Shown here: positions 1 through 11,868 of the stretch, in pieces
Numbering within the stretch: the stretch's first letter is position 1
Layout: every line of letters begins with the position of its first letter
DNA from: Laburnicola sp. R22_1
Lineage: Eukaryota > Ascomycota > Dothideomycetes > Pleosporales > Didymosphaeriaceae
DNA: 64,000 nucleotides
NCBI GenBank assembly: GCA_014281115.1
Contig: JACONQ010000005.1
Span: forward strand, 2,666,001-2,730,000
Direction of reading: 5' to 3'
Translations under genes and position numbers: made by a program
Notes under the pieces: model-generated
Database searches by the model: none
What the model was told of the DNA's origin: nothing
The model's input: only the letters and a program-made list of their open reading frames with translations

Positions 1-2671
1 AGACCGACCGCTTGGCATGGGAATCCAAATCACTCTTACGCAGCCCATCCAATATGCGACTTCCCCTGCTCCTTCTCCTCCACGGAGCGCATAATCACGC
101 AACATAACCATGCGGTCAACAGTCTCTCTCAATTCGCAGGGGGGCCCACCACACCGATCATCGTCACCTGCACTCCCATCTCACGCGTGCATGCCAAGCG
201 GGGGGCCTGCCTGGCTTGCACCTGCACTAGACGCCAGTACGAAAGAGGAAGTATTCGGCAGACGCACGTTGGGAGGTGCGGTAGCGTGAGGGTTTGCTTG
301 CAGCTGTGTGACGGTGCTGCGTCCGGGGGAGGAAGTTATACATATGGCGCTTTATATATGCGGATTGTCAGGTTTGTGGCTTGAAGGTACCTTGGGTATG
401 GATTCCTCTGAATCGGATGGTCCATTGTGCCAAGGATGGTGATCATGGTCCGGCAATCTCTCATGCTGTACGACGAGACGGCCTGGATATATGGTTGGCT
501 GATTCTGATGTCGCCGCTCATTACTGTCCTAGGACCGCAGGTCCATGTAAGAAGCCAATCGACGCGGTTAAACCACCAGACTAGACAATCTTTGATTAGA
601 GATCGCTGGCTGCCCAGGGTACGTACGGAAGGACGAGTGCACGTGGTAGATCTTCACGGGCCCGAGACACCGCTTTCTTCGTCTTTTTCTGCACACGTTG
701 GCATCCCGAAGTTGAACCCTCGTCATCGCTATCCGAACACTGGCACTATAGGCAAAACCGAGAGACTAGTGTACGAGGCACGTAGTCGTGGAACCGAGCC
801 TGTAAGCTTTTGTAAGCGGGTGAGCCCGTGAATTTAGACAGGGGTATTGGGTGGGGAGTTGTACAAAGGTACGGATGCGGTTAAGGAGTCCCGTACATGC
901 CGCGGTAGACTTGTTGGTCTCCACGGGGAAATGAGCAACAGAGCGGGCTGGAAGGACGGTATTGGTTTAGTCTGGATATGAAAAAAAGACTGGGAGAGTT
1001 GACCGTGGTTCGATTTCGAGAGGGTTCCGCCAAGATACTGGGCTAGAGTGCCAGAGGACCTAGTTTCGTGACTGCAAGTGAACCGCACCATTCAGATGTC
1101 TTGAGCTGTTAATAGCATCATGCTCGAGCAATGGAGCGAAATTGGTTAGATTACTTCTCACCCTGAGCGCCCATTGGCTACTTGATCCTCGTCGATGTTG
1201 TGTAATGGGGTAGCCTAGAAATCCGAGTAGATAGTCGTCGTGATCGAAGTGGTGTCGGCGTCACAGGATGGCGGGGAGGTCCTGGATGGTGTAGAGCCAA
1301 CAGGTGGCGCACACTGGATCATGAGCTTGGGGTCGTATCGCTGATACTCGGAGGCCATAGAGACTGTGCGGTTGCTGACAGTGTCTGAGAAGTGGCCTTC
1401 GGAAAATTGGGAAGAGACAAGTGTATAGTTGTAGAAATAGAAGCTGATGATAACCGTAATAGTGTTTAGAAACGGCCTGAAGTTCTGCCGTACGCATTAC
1501 CTGAGGACGAGGGCACATAGCGTCTGTATACAACAGATATTGGCCGATGATGAGTCTGCAAATGTGCTTACTCCATGGGAGGATTGCCTATGGCGCAAAT
1601 TCATCTTGATTTCCGTCGGCATCTTTAGCAAATTCTGCTATCCGATTTTAAGTCAATGTCTCTATGTAGCAAGGCATATCTCTCTGGGACGAATCTAGGA
1701 GATGTATTGCTTGCACGTGCTGGGACGGGTGACGTAGCATATGAGACCATAAACGATGGAAGTGTGTCATGGCAGGCGTTGGGACATTCAGTAGGTCTGC
1801 ACTTGTCCGGAAGACTTTTGGTGTGGGTGGTAATCAGCCGGTTGGTATACGAGATGGGGTGATTGATTGACAAACGCCGCACGCCACATTCGGTGGGTGG
1901 GCGGTGGCTGTGCTGGTGGCTGGAATCTGGCGTCGCTGGAGCCTGGCACAAGTCGTGATCTGTCCCCCTAACCATCTTCCTCCACACCGTACTCTGTCCT
2001 CCAGCGTCAAATATCCGCAGGTCCTTTGCATACTGTGTACTTTAGTTTTCAATGGGCATCCAGGCAACCTCCATCCAACATGCTCTGTGTCTTAGCAGCC
2101 GGCAGGTTTCTGTAGGCTTTCGTCATCCGAACACCTGACCGGAATGCTCCCAAAGTGCTTGTTTCTCAGCCTTACCCTCTTCAACCCATTTAGCCCTTCG
2201 GTTCCTCGAAAGCGCGAATTGCGATTCAGGGACCGAACGAAGGACGCAGGAATGCGCAGCACGCCCTGCATGACGTACTACATAATCGATAGAATTCGAA
2301 ACGATAGTGCCTGAAGAGTAGGACGGACGGATAGGGTTCCAAGCATCGGATTCCAAGCCAATCAGCAATGGTTGTCAATGCTATTGGGAGCTGCAGCTGA
2401 CAATGCATGTCCGTGCTTTCTCACCGGCATTTGCCTGCTTTTCTTAGAACAAAACGCGCAGATGCGTACAACACGCATCGAGATGCAGAAGACCCTTTAT
2501 GCTGTGCCGGTGGATGTCGATTGCTTTTCGATTACCATCTCAACTGTTTTGACGACTTCTACTACACAGCGCATCTTACTTCTTTTCAAGTATCCTTAGC
2601 GCATTGCGAATGTTGTAAAAAACCTAGCCTTATTTAGTGCTACATCACCATTTTTATCTCTCTGTTTTACC
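1..2671. other. Gene-free stretch
   Basis: No reading frame here resembles a known family or joins into a plausible spliced gene; open frames are short, overlap on both strands and lack domain character. The part nearest the next gene should contain its promoter, but I see no clear TATA or CCAAT element that I would defend. It may be intergenic or an old decayed gene. Confidence 0.5.
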
Positions 2672-5600
2672 ATGGAAGCACTCGAAGAGGAGACATATAC
2701 CGACTATGTCCGGCCAGAAGCTATGGATCGAATAGGTGCAATTCAACCGCAACCGAAGCTCTCTGGACAGCCCGCGATGTCTGCTCGCCGGTATCGCTTG
2801 AGCCTCTCTCCTCTGGATAGTCTTCAAGCCGAGTTCCAAAGGTACAACACGCCGGAGCAACAACGGAAACCGGAACTATCGCAGCCATCAAATCAGCAAG
2901 TGCTTGTAAGTGCGAACCTTTCACACGTCACTGTTTAAGACTTTCTCTCTGGGTTGCCTTCGGCTAGGACACGGATGTCATAATTTCACTGCTTTCTTTG
3001 ACAATATGAACATCCGCATGAATCGTCAATAAATGCGTCGTTGCTATTGATGCTAACATACCACAGGGTCTCCCACAAGATGGTACATCCGGTCGTTCAT
3101 TGAGACGCCAACACTCCCGTCTTCTAGCGCTTCCTTCCAACCCAGATCGATTCACCAGCCTAGCTGACGTTGATGAACTACCGGATTCGGGATCCAGCAT
3201 ACCAGACTGGGACTTTATCCTTACGAACTCCAGGATTGTAGAGCACCCTCGGAATAGCGACTGTCCAAGCCTAACGACTGGAAGCACGGTAAGCAGTCGC
3301 AATTCGTCCACAAGGTCCACTAGGTCGTTCAAATGGGACGCGTTGGAACCGCCTGAAAAGGGAATGTGTCCATACCCTGGTTGTGGGCGCGTGCTGCGAG
3401 ACCTTGCTGCGCATTTATTGACACATCAAGCCGAAAGGCCTGAGAAGTGCCCTGTCGAGGATTGTGAATACCATGTCAAGGGCTTCGCACGGGCCTATGA
3501 CCGAGTAAGGCATACAATCACCCATTTCAAAGAGACCATGGTTTGCGGTTTCTGTCCGACAACCACTATAGCGGCCGAGCGGACCTTCAACCGCTGCGAT
3601 ATGTTCCTGAGACACCTAGTCAATAGCCATAGTGTTGAGCAATCTTCTTCTGTACGGCGAGAAGAGCTCTATGGCACTATCAAGTCGCCACGGAAGCCTT
3701 TGGATGACCAAAAAGTCGCCACATGTGGGTTGTGCTCCGAGCCTTTCGATGCTCAGGGTTTCTATGAGCATCTCCGAGGTTGTGCACTTCGCCAAGTTGC
3801 GAGAAGCTGTATAACGGGTCAACTCGCCCAGAGCAACAAGGCACAAGAGGATGTCGGAGAAATAAACAAGACTGTCAGCGACTCTCCTCTTACGACAGCA
3901 CACGCGCTTGCGCAAAGGCGTCGTACTCCAGAGGATGTCTATCGTTCTTCCACGATATCTCACTCACCGTCATCCACCGAGAGTTCGCGATCTCCAATCA
4001 TAGCAGAATTCCAAGAGCAGATGTCAGAGAGTAAAGAGATAGCTGAACTAACAGCATCGTCGCGTTGTCTATCGCTCACCTCCTCGCATGGAGAGGCCGC
4101 AAAGTCGTCGGATGAGGACACAGACTGGACCGAGGATACTGGGTCGCCAGGGAGTGTGACCGATGGGGAAAGTATTCAACCTATGCTTTCTCCAGTCAAA
4201 CGGCAACTGGTGGAACGCCTCATGCTTGAGTTTCACCTTATATTCAACAAGATGGTTCGAACCCATCACGGCACCGGCGCTGCAGGCAACGCTGGCTACG
4301 GGGACTATACCGGATCGAGCGGATCGTCAACCTACTCGAGCTCCTCATTTGTTTCGCGCAAACGTAGTCTGAGTGGCGGCAGTTCACCCCCGCCAGACGA
4401 AAATGGAGACGACTCAAACAAACGAAGGAGGCCTGACCCTAAACATAGCGCTGGTAAGCAGGCGGTACCCGAGTTGAGATTCGCATGCCCGTATTATAAG
4501 CGAAACCCTGGACGGCATCAGACATTTACGTCTTGCCGCGACCCTGGATTCATCACTGTTGCACGACTGAAGTAAGTACAAGTTGGACTCACCCTACTGC
4601 CCGACCTCCCTCATGAAATCTCCAGGCAACTAACCAAGTTCCAGAGAACATCTATATCGCCGCCATCTTCTGCCGATACAATGTAACAGATGTTGTTCGA
4701 CGTTTGCAAACGACCCTACTCTCCGTGAACACCAACGCGACCCTCGTGGCTGCGAGATCAAAGACCAGGTGCCTCTCGAAGGTTTCGATAAAGATCAGGA
4801 GCGGAAGCTGAAAAGCAAGAAGCGTAGCCTTGTTTACCAAAGTGAAGAGGATAAATGGAAAGGCGTGTATCGTATCCTGTTCCCTGATGATAACGACGCG
4901 GACATGCCGTCGCCATGTAAGCAGCTCTTTTGCCTTGCAGGTTATATCGCGATGTGCAGAGACACTGGCTAATGTATACAGACATTGAGTACCAGCCTTG
5001 TACCGGCAGTGGTCAGCCCGGAGAATCAACAAACGTCGCACGCTTTCAGGAGTTTTCGCGCCTCGAGTTGCCGCGATTAGTACGCAGGACATTAGAAGTC
5101 ACCGTCGAAGAAGAAGCACAGCCGTTGGAAGAGAGACTGAAGGAACGTCTTGTCGACATCGTGCGCGAGTGCCAAACGCAACTCATATCCCTTTTTCAAT
5201 CTACCCAAGGCTCGGCCGAAAATTCCACACCTCTTTCGCTCTTGCAGCTCTCACGACCAGAGCCTGATAACGTACCCGCACCTGTATCGACGCTGGACTT
5301 GTCGAGAGCAGTCTCCGCAACCGATACGCATCATCAATTTGTCTCAGCCGCACCATTCCATAACTTTGACTCCTTCCAAGCACCAAGCACGGGGGACTTT
5401 ATATCAATACCCACCCATTACCCAGAGCAAGAGCAACAAATGACAAAATCCGAGTCATCTCCACCCGTGGAAGGTGGTTCCAGCACACCAGATTCAGGCT
5501 ACGATTCAACCTGGAACGCAGCCACCCTTTCGCAGGAGAATTTCACGCAGAGCCGTTCGTTCGCTGCATCAGCGGCCATGATGCAGCATGAACCAACTTA

Positions 5601-5790
5601 CAACTCGGGGGCGATGTTCGCGGAGTCTGACTACGTTAATCTGGGAGGGTACTATGGGTTGTTTCAGAATCGGACTGCTGGGTTTGATGCGGCGACTGTA
5701 GATCCTTCTTGGCCGTATATGGAGGCTACGTATGGCGATGGAAATGCACATATGGGGAATACTCTGATGGGTAATGGGGCGGCGATGTAA
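2672..5790 (+). CDS. C2H2 zinc-finger protein, four exons
   Basis: Exons 2672-2905, 3067-4571, 4645-4916 and 4982-5790 give 939 residues. All three introns are GT-AG (161, 73 and 65 nt). The first Cys/His block starts near residue 179 (C-x4-C followed by H-x3-H, then a second pair of C2H2-like units around residues 205-265). A second block near residue 551 begins CPYYKRNP and runs across the third exon into a KEHLYRRH...CNRC unit, ending in WKGVYRILFP. That layout (basic 'REHLxRxH', Cys pair, then a WKxxYRxLFP segment) is familiar from a large family of Pezizomycotina C2H2 proteins whose molecular role is mostly unknown. The C-terminal third is Ser/Gln/Pro-rich and probably disordered, and could be a transactivation region. 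Likely nuclear; DNA or protein binding is inference. The start is the first ATG in frame after stops. Confidence 0.85.
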
Positions 5791-6850
5791 TGCTTAGTCT
5801 CTTATTAGAGCCGCTCTAGAAGCGCTCGGAGGTCTTATTGCTGCCCTACTTTAGGGTATGCTGGATCATGTTATCTTTTCCATTTTGTATAGTTTCCCCA
5901 AGGCCAATGGCCCGATCTATACTGTTGAAATATCGTTCTAAGATACGGATATCTGAAATGGTTTCGTGGAAGACGAGGGCTGTTCACGTCCCCTATGAAG
6001 AGCACCGCCTAAAGGATTGAATGTCGTACAATTCTCGACGAGAGCATATCTCGATGGATCTTTAGTTTTCAAGATTCGATTCACTCATTTTGGAACCTAG
6101 ATGCCATATTAGTGATGCAATTTTTAGGCAGAGCGCAAAATTGTGTAATCCTGCGATGAGCAATGTGATCCGCCTTATTAGCCGTGATTGTCTAGCAGCA
6201 GATCATACGACGATTTTGGCAAGGTTTCACTGTAGAGACTCCGCCTAACCCAAATACCGTCTAGCGAGTCCAAACACGTTGACGCAGTACCGCCATGGCG
6301 GTACGCCTTAACCTTAGCCTTGGCCGTTATGCGTCACCAGGCTCACCATGTGCTGATGATTATTAACTACACGGGTGAAATGTAAGCCTGTATATCCCCT
6401 GCAGTGATACACGCACGCACGCACCACCTGGGCGTATCGTCGTCGAGCCACCTATGCCACCTATGACACAACATCATATTTCTACACATACCAGGTGCTC
6501 GCTGTACTGGTGTCACAGCAGATATACGGAAGAGAGAAGGGGGCGTCAATGTCAGCAAGAGATGGCAATGGTGGAGAAACCGCGGGCCGTGAAGAGGAGG
6601 GCGTAGCGTTGCGGGGGAGGTGGTACCACCCTTTCACTCGCAGTTCTGTTTCGAGAAAGTCACTGCCCCAGGTCGCGGCGGGTGAGCGCGTCGGAGAGAT
6701 TTCTCGTGCGTATAAGATCCAAGCCACTATCGAATCTCTACAATTTCAACCTCTCACGTCAGCACAGATACTCTCGAAGGACGAAGTTCTCAACACCCCA
6801 GCTCACCCGCAACTCGGAGGTTCAGAACACCCTCTTTGCCTGCATTCGCT
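5791..6850. other. Intergenic region with 18-bp palindrome
   Basis: Contains the 3' flank of the C2H2 gene and the promoter side of the next gene. A TATA-like stretch (tataaga) lies near 6710, about 140 bp before the next ATG. A perfect 18-bp palindrome sits at 6287-6304. No gene is supportable. Confidence 0.5.
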
Positions 6851-8092
6851 ATGTATCTCTCCGCTCTCTTTGGAGTTGTAGCTCTGCTGGCGCTGGCGAT
6901 TCCCCGCGCTCGAGGCGTCGACATCCGCGCCGCAGGCTTTGAGATCCCCGCGCCTAATCCGAATGGCATGCCTTGGAAGGTAGCTCACAACCGTTCATCC
7001 TTGGTAGACAAGTCGCGCAAAGATCCATACAACTCCTCTCAGGATCGCAAAGTCGCATATTCGATCTTCATGCCTATCCACCAGGACACATGCACTGGCA
7101 CTGCCGACAATGTCTACATGCCCAACCTGACGGCCAAGGCCAGCAACCTCCAGTTCTTCGACGACGAAAATGCGAACGTGTTCGAACAGTTGAAATTCGA
7201 GTCCTGTACCAGCGCGTCGGGCGAGACGCCTGGTAGAATGTTCCCAATGGTCATCGTCGAGCCTGCCGTCGGCACGAGCCGGCTCTTGTACAACCAGTTC
7301 GCCCGCCAGCTGAGTGCAAACGGTGCGTACGTGGTAACAATCGACCACGCGCATGATGCTCCGATTGTCGAATTCGCCAATGCGGACCCCATCAAGAACG
7401 ATGGCGACATCACTCTGGATCCCTTCAAAGTCAACAGGCCGTGGGACGACGAGATTAAGAAGGCAGTAGAGGCGCGCATTGGCGATATCAACGCTGTGAT
7501 CAAGGAGATCGAATCGAACAACGCAATTGCGAAGCTCTTCCCCGGCGTCAAGTTCGAGGCCAACAAAAAGGTTCCCAACACCAAGAAGATCCACATTTTT
7601 GGACACGGACTCGGCGGCTCCGTTGCGACTGAGATGGGTGCAACCGATCCAAAAGTGGTGTGGACTATGAACCTTTCCGGGACTGCGCCTGCCATCAAGA
7701 ACGACACCCTAAGCCATACCATCTTCTTCGGCCGCGAGGACTATCGAAGCGAAGACGATCCAGCCTGGATCGAAGCCAAGAAGCACTTCAGAGGCTACCA
7801 GGCGGAGTGGACCTACTACCAAGCCGACCAGTTCGACTACAGCGATCTTCCCCTCGTCGCCGCCATCGTGGACCCGAACAAGAAAGCCAAAGGCCTCGGA
7901 ACGCCTTTCGAACTGATAAACTCTGGGCCGGCGTTCACGTTCCACGCCTTGAGCTGCTTCACCGAAGCCTATTTGAGGGACAATGTTCTGCAGGGATGGC
8001 CGGCTCGACTCCCAGGGATAGACGGGATCCAACTCCATAGGTGCTTATCGCAGTTTGGATCAGCCATGAAGCCGCATATGCACAAGCGGTGA
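6851..8092 (+). CDS. Secreted alpha/beta-hydrolase, PAF-acetylhydrolase-like, nucleophile missing
   Basis: A single exon encodes 413 residues. The first 22-24 residues (MYLSALFGVVALLALAIP) form a clear signal peptide, so the protein should be secreted or enter the ER. The fold matches fungal PAF-acetylhydrolase-like hydrolases: a long N-terminal lead, a FPMVIVEPAVGTSR strand with oxyanion region, a VVTIDHAHD segment, then the nucleophile elbow, and a late region with the candidate His (FTFHALSCF). In this family the elbow reads GHSxGG; here it is GHGLGG (codon GGA), so the catalytic serine is replaced by glycine. The rest of the frame is intact and well kept, so this looks like a maintained pseudoenzyme, or one using another residue, rather than a decaying gene. 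The ATG at 6851 was chosen because it starts the signal peptide. Confidence 0.8.
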   Translation: MYLSALFGVVALLALAIPRARGVDIRAAGFEIPAPNPNGMPWKVAHNRSSLVDKSRKDPYNSSQDRKVAYSIFMPIHQDTCTGTADNVYMPNLTAKASNLQFFDDENANVFEQLKFESCTSASGETPGRMFPMVIVEPAVGTSRLLYNQFARQLSANGAYVVTIDHAHDAPIVEFANADPIKNDGDITLDPFKVNRPWDDEIKKAVEARIGDINAVIKEIESNNAIAKLFPGVKFEANKKVPNTKKIHIFGHGLGGSVATEMGATDPKVVWTMNLSGTAPAIKNDTLSHTIFFGREDYRSEDDPAWIEAKKHFRGYQAEWTYYQADQFDYSDLPLVAAIVDPNKKAKGLGTPFELINSGPAFTFHALSCFTEAYLRDNVLQGWPARLPGIDGIQLHRCLSQFGSAMKPHMHKR

Positions 8093-9382
8093 TAGAATTT
8101 GCGCGATTTTGAACGATTCTCGGGTTTTCTCGATTACTTGAACGTCGTAGGACTTGTATATCGTGGAAGTCTGGCAAGAATGTAGGAATATTCACAATGT
8201 CAAATGCATTGGAATAGGGTGATCAGCAAGCCTGCACGTGAAGTGTCCGCAGGATGTATCTGGTGAACAATAGGTGAATGTCTCTTATGACTCGAAGCTG
8301 TCGTTGGTTAGTCAGCAAGCTAAGCGAGCATGTGACCATGCTTTAACGCTAGCGCAAGTCCAAAGTGAAAGTGATGAACGTATTACTTAGAACTGATCAT
8401 ACACGCAAAGTCTTCAACGGCAAGCTTATGCTCACTCCTCCTGCGATCACGTCTTCTACCGCGCCTCCAGCCCATTGGCGAATCCCCTGCAGGCAGGCCG
8501 CATATGCGGTCTCGGTACGACCACGTCACACCCCTGCATCCTCTCTCGCGATCCAGTCTCGAGCGAACAAGTGCAAGTCGCGTGTTGGGCTTGCCATCAG
8601 CGCGTGGTCTCATGACGGACTGACAATTGTGCTCAGCGGCTCCGTCTAGATGCCCATTAGCAGCATGAACAGAATTGCTTTTGCACTCGGTATGCACATG
8701 GCCGAAGCGGCACATCAGGAAGACAGCACTTGGGATGAAAGTAAGGAATCAACAATCTAACTTCGAGACACAACAATCGACATCGCAACGCCGTCTGTAC
8801 CCCCGAAGATCAAACAGCCGCGGGGCATCTGGCATCTACAACCGTCGCACAGCGCCCACATCCTCCTCGCATCCATCCGTTCGCACTCTCCCCCGTGCAT
8901 CTCGCAAATGCGCCATGCGTTGTCCACCCCCATCCCGCCCACTCACCACGCACGCCCCTCATCACCTCTCGACTCCACCACTCCCACCCCTTCCTTCCCC
9001 GCAGGCCCACGCGCCCCTCCAATTCCCGCCCTCCCGCCGTAGAACGCCCCAGCAGATGCGACCCCCTCGCACCGCATGCTGCATGCACCGCCAGCGCAGG
9101 CAACGGTACGCCCCCTTTATAAAATGCACTCTATCTTCGCCGCCCCGTGGCAGCACCCAATACATACCGTACCCGCTTAGGGCCTTCCCCCTATCCATCG
9201 GGGGTTTCCTGTGCTCAGTTTCATCTTGATTCCTGCCTGCCTCCTTTGTGTAATATTGAACAATAACCAGCTCCATTCAGCCCATCTCAGGCTTGCCATT
9301 CCTAATCTCCCGATCCAGTGCGCGGGCCAGACGTATGTATTAGATTGCATATATCTATATATACTTCCCCACAACAACGACA
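8093..9382. other. Intergenic region with pyrimidine-rich promoter tract
   Basis: Between roughly 8890 and 9060 the plus strand is strongly C/T-rich, typical of promoters of expressed filamentous fungal genes, followed by a TATA-like motif near 9354. I see no gene in it. Confidence 0.45.
9348..9363 (+). promoter_or_regulatory. TATA-like element
   Basis: An alternating TATATCTATATATA run lies about 20-35 bp before the ATG at 9383. With such a short leader the element may instead be part of the 5' UTR, so its promoter role is only a suggestion. Confidence 0.3.
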
Positions 9383-10102
9383 ATGGCAACAACAACATCG
9401 ACATCAACATCACGCTTCACCGCCCCCCCGCGCACCCCCTCGCCCAAAATCCACATTCACATCCACCGCTCCCACTCCTTCGATTCGCCCTCCTCCCGCG
9501 TCTCCGTGACCCCCATCGACGACTCCCCCTACTCAAAATCAACAAGCGCAATCTCAATCGCGAAGCCGCTCCCACGCCACGATGTGCTAACGGGCGCAAC
9601 GCACGCCATCCTCGCCCGCCATACGGCGCTCTTGCACACGAAAATGAGCGACGAAAGCATGCTGTCGAGCGCGTCGGAGTCGGCGTCGGAAGCTGGTAGT
9701 TCTCCGACGTCTACGTCGGACGAAGAAGAAGAAGAAGGCTTGGGGATATTTTCTTCCGGGTCGCCGGTCCAATCTCCATCTCCCTCACCGGCTCCCTCTT
9801 CTCCACCGCTCCACCGCCAACACCGCCACCCCACAAACACCCACATCATACCCAACACCTCCGTCGCCCCGCCTCCGCCTCAGATCCTCTCCTCCACGCT
9901 CTCCATATACCAAGATCCCTCTGCGCCCATGCACGACCCCTGGCTCGTCCGCGTAGTGCTCGACATGTACGACGTGCGGGGATTTGATTGGATGGGGATT
10001 GCGGAGCCGATTGAGAGGGTGTGGGGGTTTAGGACGAGTAGTGCGGAGGTGTTGGGGATTTTGTGTGGGAATGGGAGGGTGGGGAGGCGATGGTGGGATT
10101 AG
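9383..10102 (+). CDS. Conserved fungal protein of unknown function
   Basis: One exon of 239 residues. The N-terminal two thirds are low-complexity: a Thr/Ser run at the start, a His-rich IHIHIHRSHS segment, a run of Glu after SDEEEEE near residue 115, and Pro/Ser-rich stretches, so it is probably disordered. The last 55 residues are different: DPWLVRVVLDMYDVRGFDW, then IEPI/ERVWGFRTSSAEVL and a GNGRVGRRWWD end, a compact, Trp-rich, evenly composed block that looks like a short folded domain. I do not recognise a named family. The ATG follows a TATA-like element and starts a frame without internal stops. The frame ends directly after the conserved block, which supports the annotation. Confidence 0.65.
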   Translation: MATTTSTSTSRFTAPPRTPSPKIHIHIHRSHSFDSPSSRVSVTPIDDSPYSKSTSAISIAKPLPRHDVLTGATHAILARHTALLHTKMSDESMLSSASESASEAGSSPTSTSDEEEEEGLGIFSSGSPVQSPSPSPAPSSPPLHRQHRHPTNTHIIPNTSVAPPPPQILSSTLSIYQDPSAPMHDPWLVRVVLDMYDVRGFDWMGIAEPIERVWGFRTSSAEVLGILCGNGRVGRRWWD

Positions 10103-11868
10103 GGAGTCGTGGGTGGGGGGAGGGGCTTTGCATTTTCCATATGGTGACTGGTGTTATTTTTGGAAGGGGGATTGAATAGATAAGAGGACGGGGACGCGTG
10201 GTTTAGGTCAGAGTCAAGAGTCAAGACGGCATGGAGTTTCGGGAGGAAGGGAGGAAGAGAGGGAGGGAACGTGCGGACGTGCGGAAAAGTCTGGAGAACT
10301 TGTCGGTCGATTGGTTGGTCGGTTTACGGGTACCATGGAGTGGATCTTGCATGTTGCTTTCGTTTCCTGTATTTCTTCCTTTTCTGCCCTCTATTCTCCT
10401 TGTCTTTCTATTTCTCTATTTCGCGCTATGCATTACCGGCTATGACTAACGACATTCACGATAACACGAAAGGAGGAGGGAGCACGTAGCAGTACGTTGC
10501 TATGAGTTACGAATAAGGTTCATGAGGAAGAGGTCTAGCACGCATGTCCGTATGTAAATACGCTTTTGCAATGCATTTCTCGATTTTGGATTTGTTGTCT
10601 GGTTTCTTGGTGCGCTGGTAACGAGGTAGAGTGTGTTTGACGAGGATGATAGAGTGGGTGCTTGTCACCCCGGGGAGATGAAATAATAGAGGTTAGAGTA
10701 GTGGCATATGGTACAAGGTTGCGATGTGGGATGTACCGGTGCGAGATGGAAGGGGGTGTGGGGGTGGAGGGTGAGGGATTGGGAGTATTGCATGGTAGGA
10801 ACAGAGAGTGTCGGCAGGTAGGTGAGATGCAGACGGGTGGTTACGGCGTTGTGTGGAAGTTTTCCATCTTGAGAATGCGCTGGTAAGCGCTGAGCTGCAC
10901 TAGAGATCGTCAAGTGCCAGTCAATAATCCTCTGGATCCGAGCGCGGATCTAGACTGATGGATGTAATTAAGAAACGCGACGCCACGAATCAGCTGCATA
11001 CTCACTGGTTATCCTTTACGAGTGTGCAATGCTGAAGTGTTGATAGAGTTGCGAATATGCACTGAATAATTAAGGGCATGAACTCCAGACTGAAGCTCCT
11101 CGATCAATACGAAGTAGCCGCCAAACGGAGAGACGTCCGTCCGCCCGCCGCCCGCCTCCGAAGTCGACACTGGCATTCGAGTAGTTCCATATGTCGAACA
11201 TCGTAAAGTGCGTCTGAAAAGAATTGCCGCACTAGAGCTGCAGCTATCTGCAGGGTGATACACCTGTCGTGCGCTGAGTGGTTACGGTCCACCCATCGAC
11301 AACAACGAGGATGGAAAATCCAGCAAGGCGCGCTAGCAGCGAAGGTTGATGGAATTATGTACGGAGTCGTGGAACCAGTCGTGCAGGTCGTGGTAGACAA
11401 GGGTGATGTGGGGTAGCTGTTGACGAATGGGGAAGTGCACGATAGACAGTGAGCGACAAGTCAGGAATTTTGAAGAGAAAAGGAGACACACATTGAGAAA
11501 ATGAAACAAAGATAGTTGTGAAGGAATACTCGTCAAAGCATTTCCTTCGTACTTAAAGTGACTATTTCAATTCTTCTGCTCAACCATGGGAGCGGAATTG
11601 TCCTCTCCTATGGTCCATGTACCGCACCACATCGTCGCGTGAATGTCGGATGTGCTGGTCGAATCGCACGGTCGGCCTGCATCGTATTTCTGTGATGCGG
11701 GTGAATGTGGGAGCCTTCCTGCGGGAAGCGCGGCGGAGTGAGTGAACAGGGTCTGACTGAACACGGATGCTACGCCGCGCGCTGCGCTGTACTGCAGATT
11801 GTATGTGGGATATTCTGACCGGTCTAGTTGCTGATGCCAATGTGCGCAACTCGGCACCGTATGCCTGT
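10103..11868. other. Intergenic region
   Basis: 3' flanks of the converging genes on either side. The plus strand is G-rich from about 10100 to 10330. Open frames here are short and of random composition. Confidence 0.5.
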
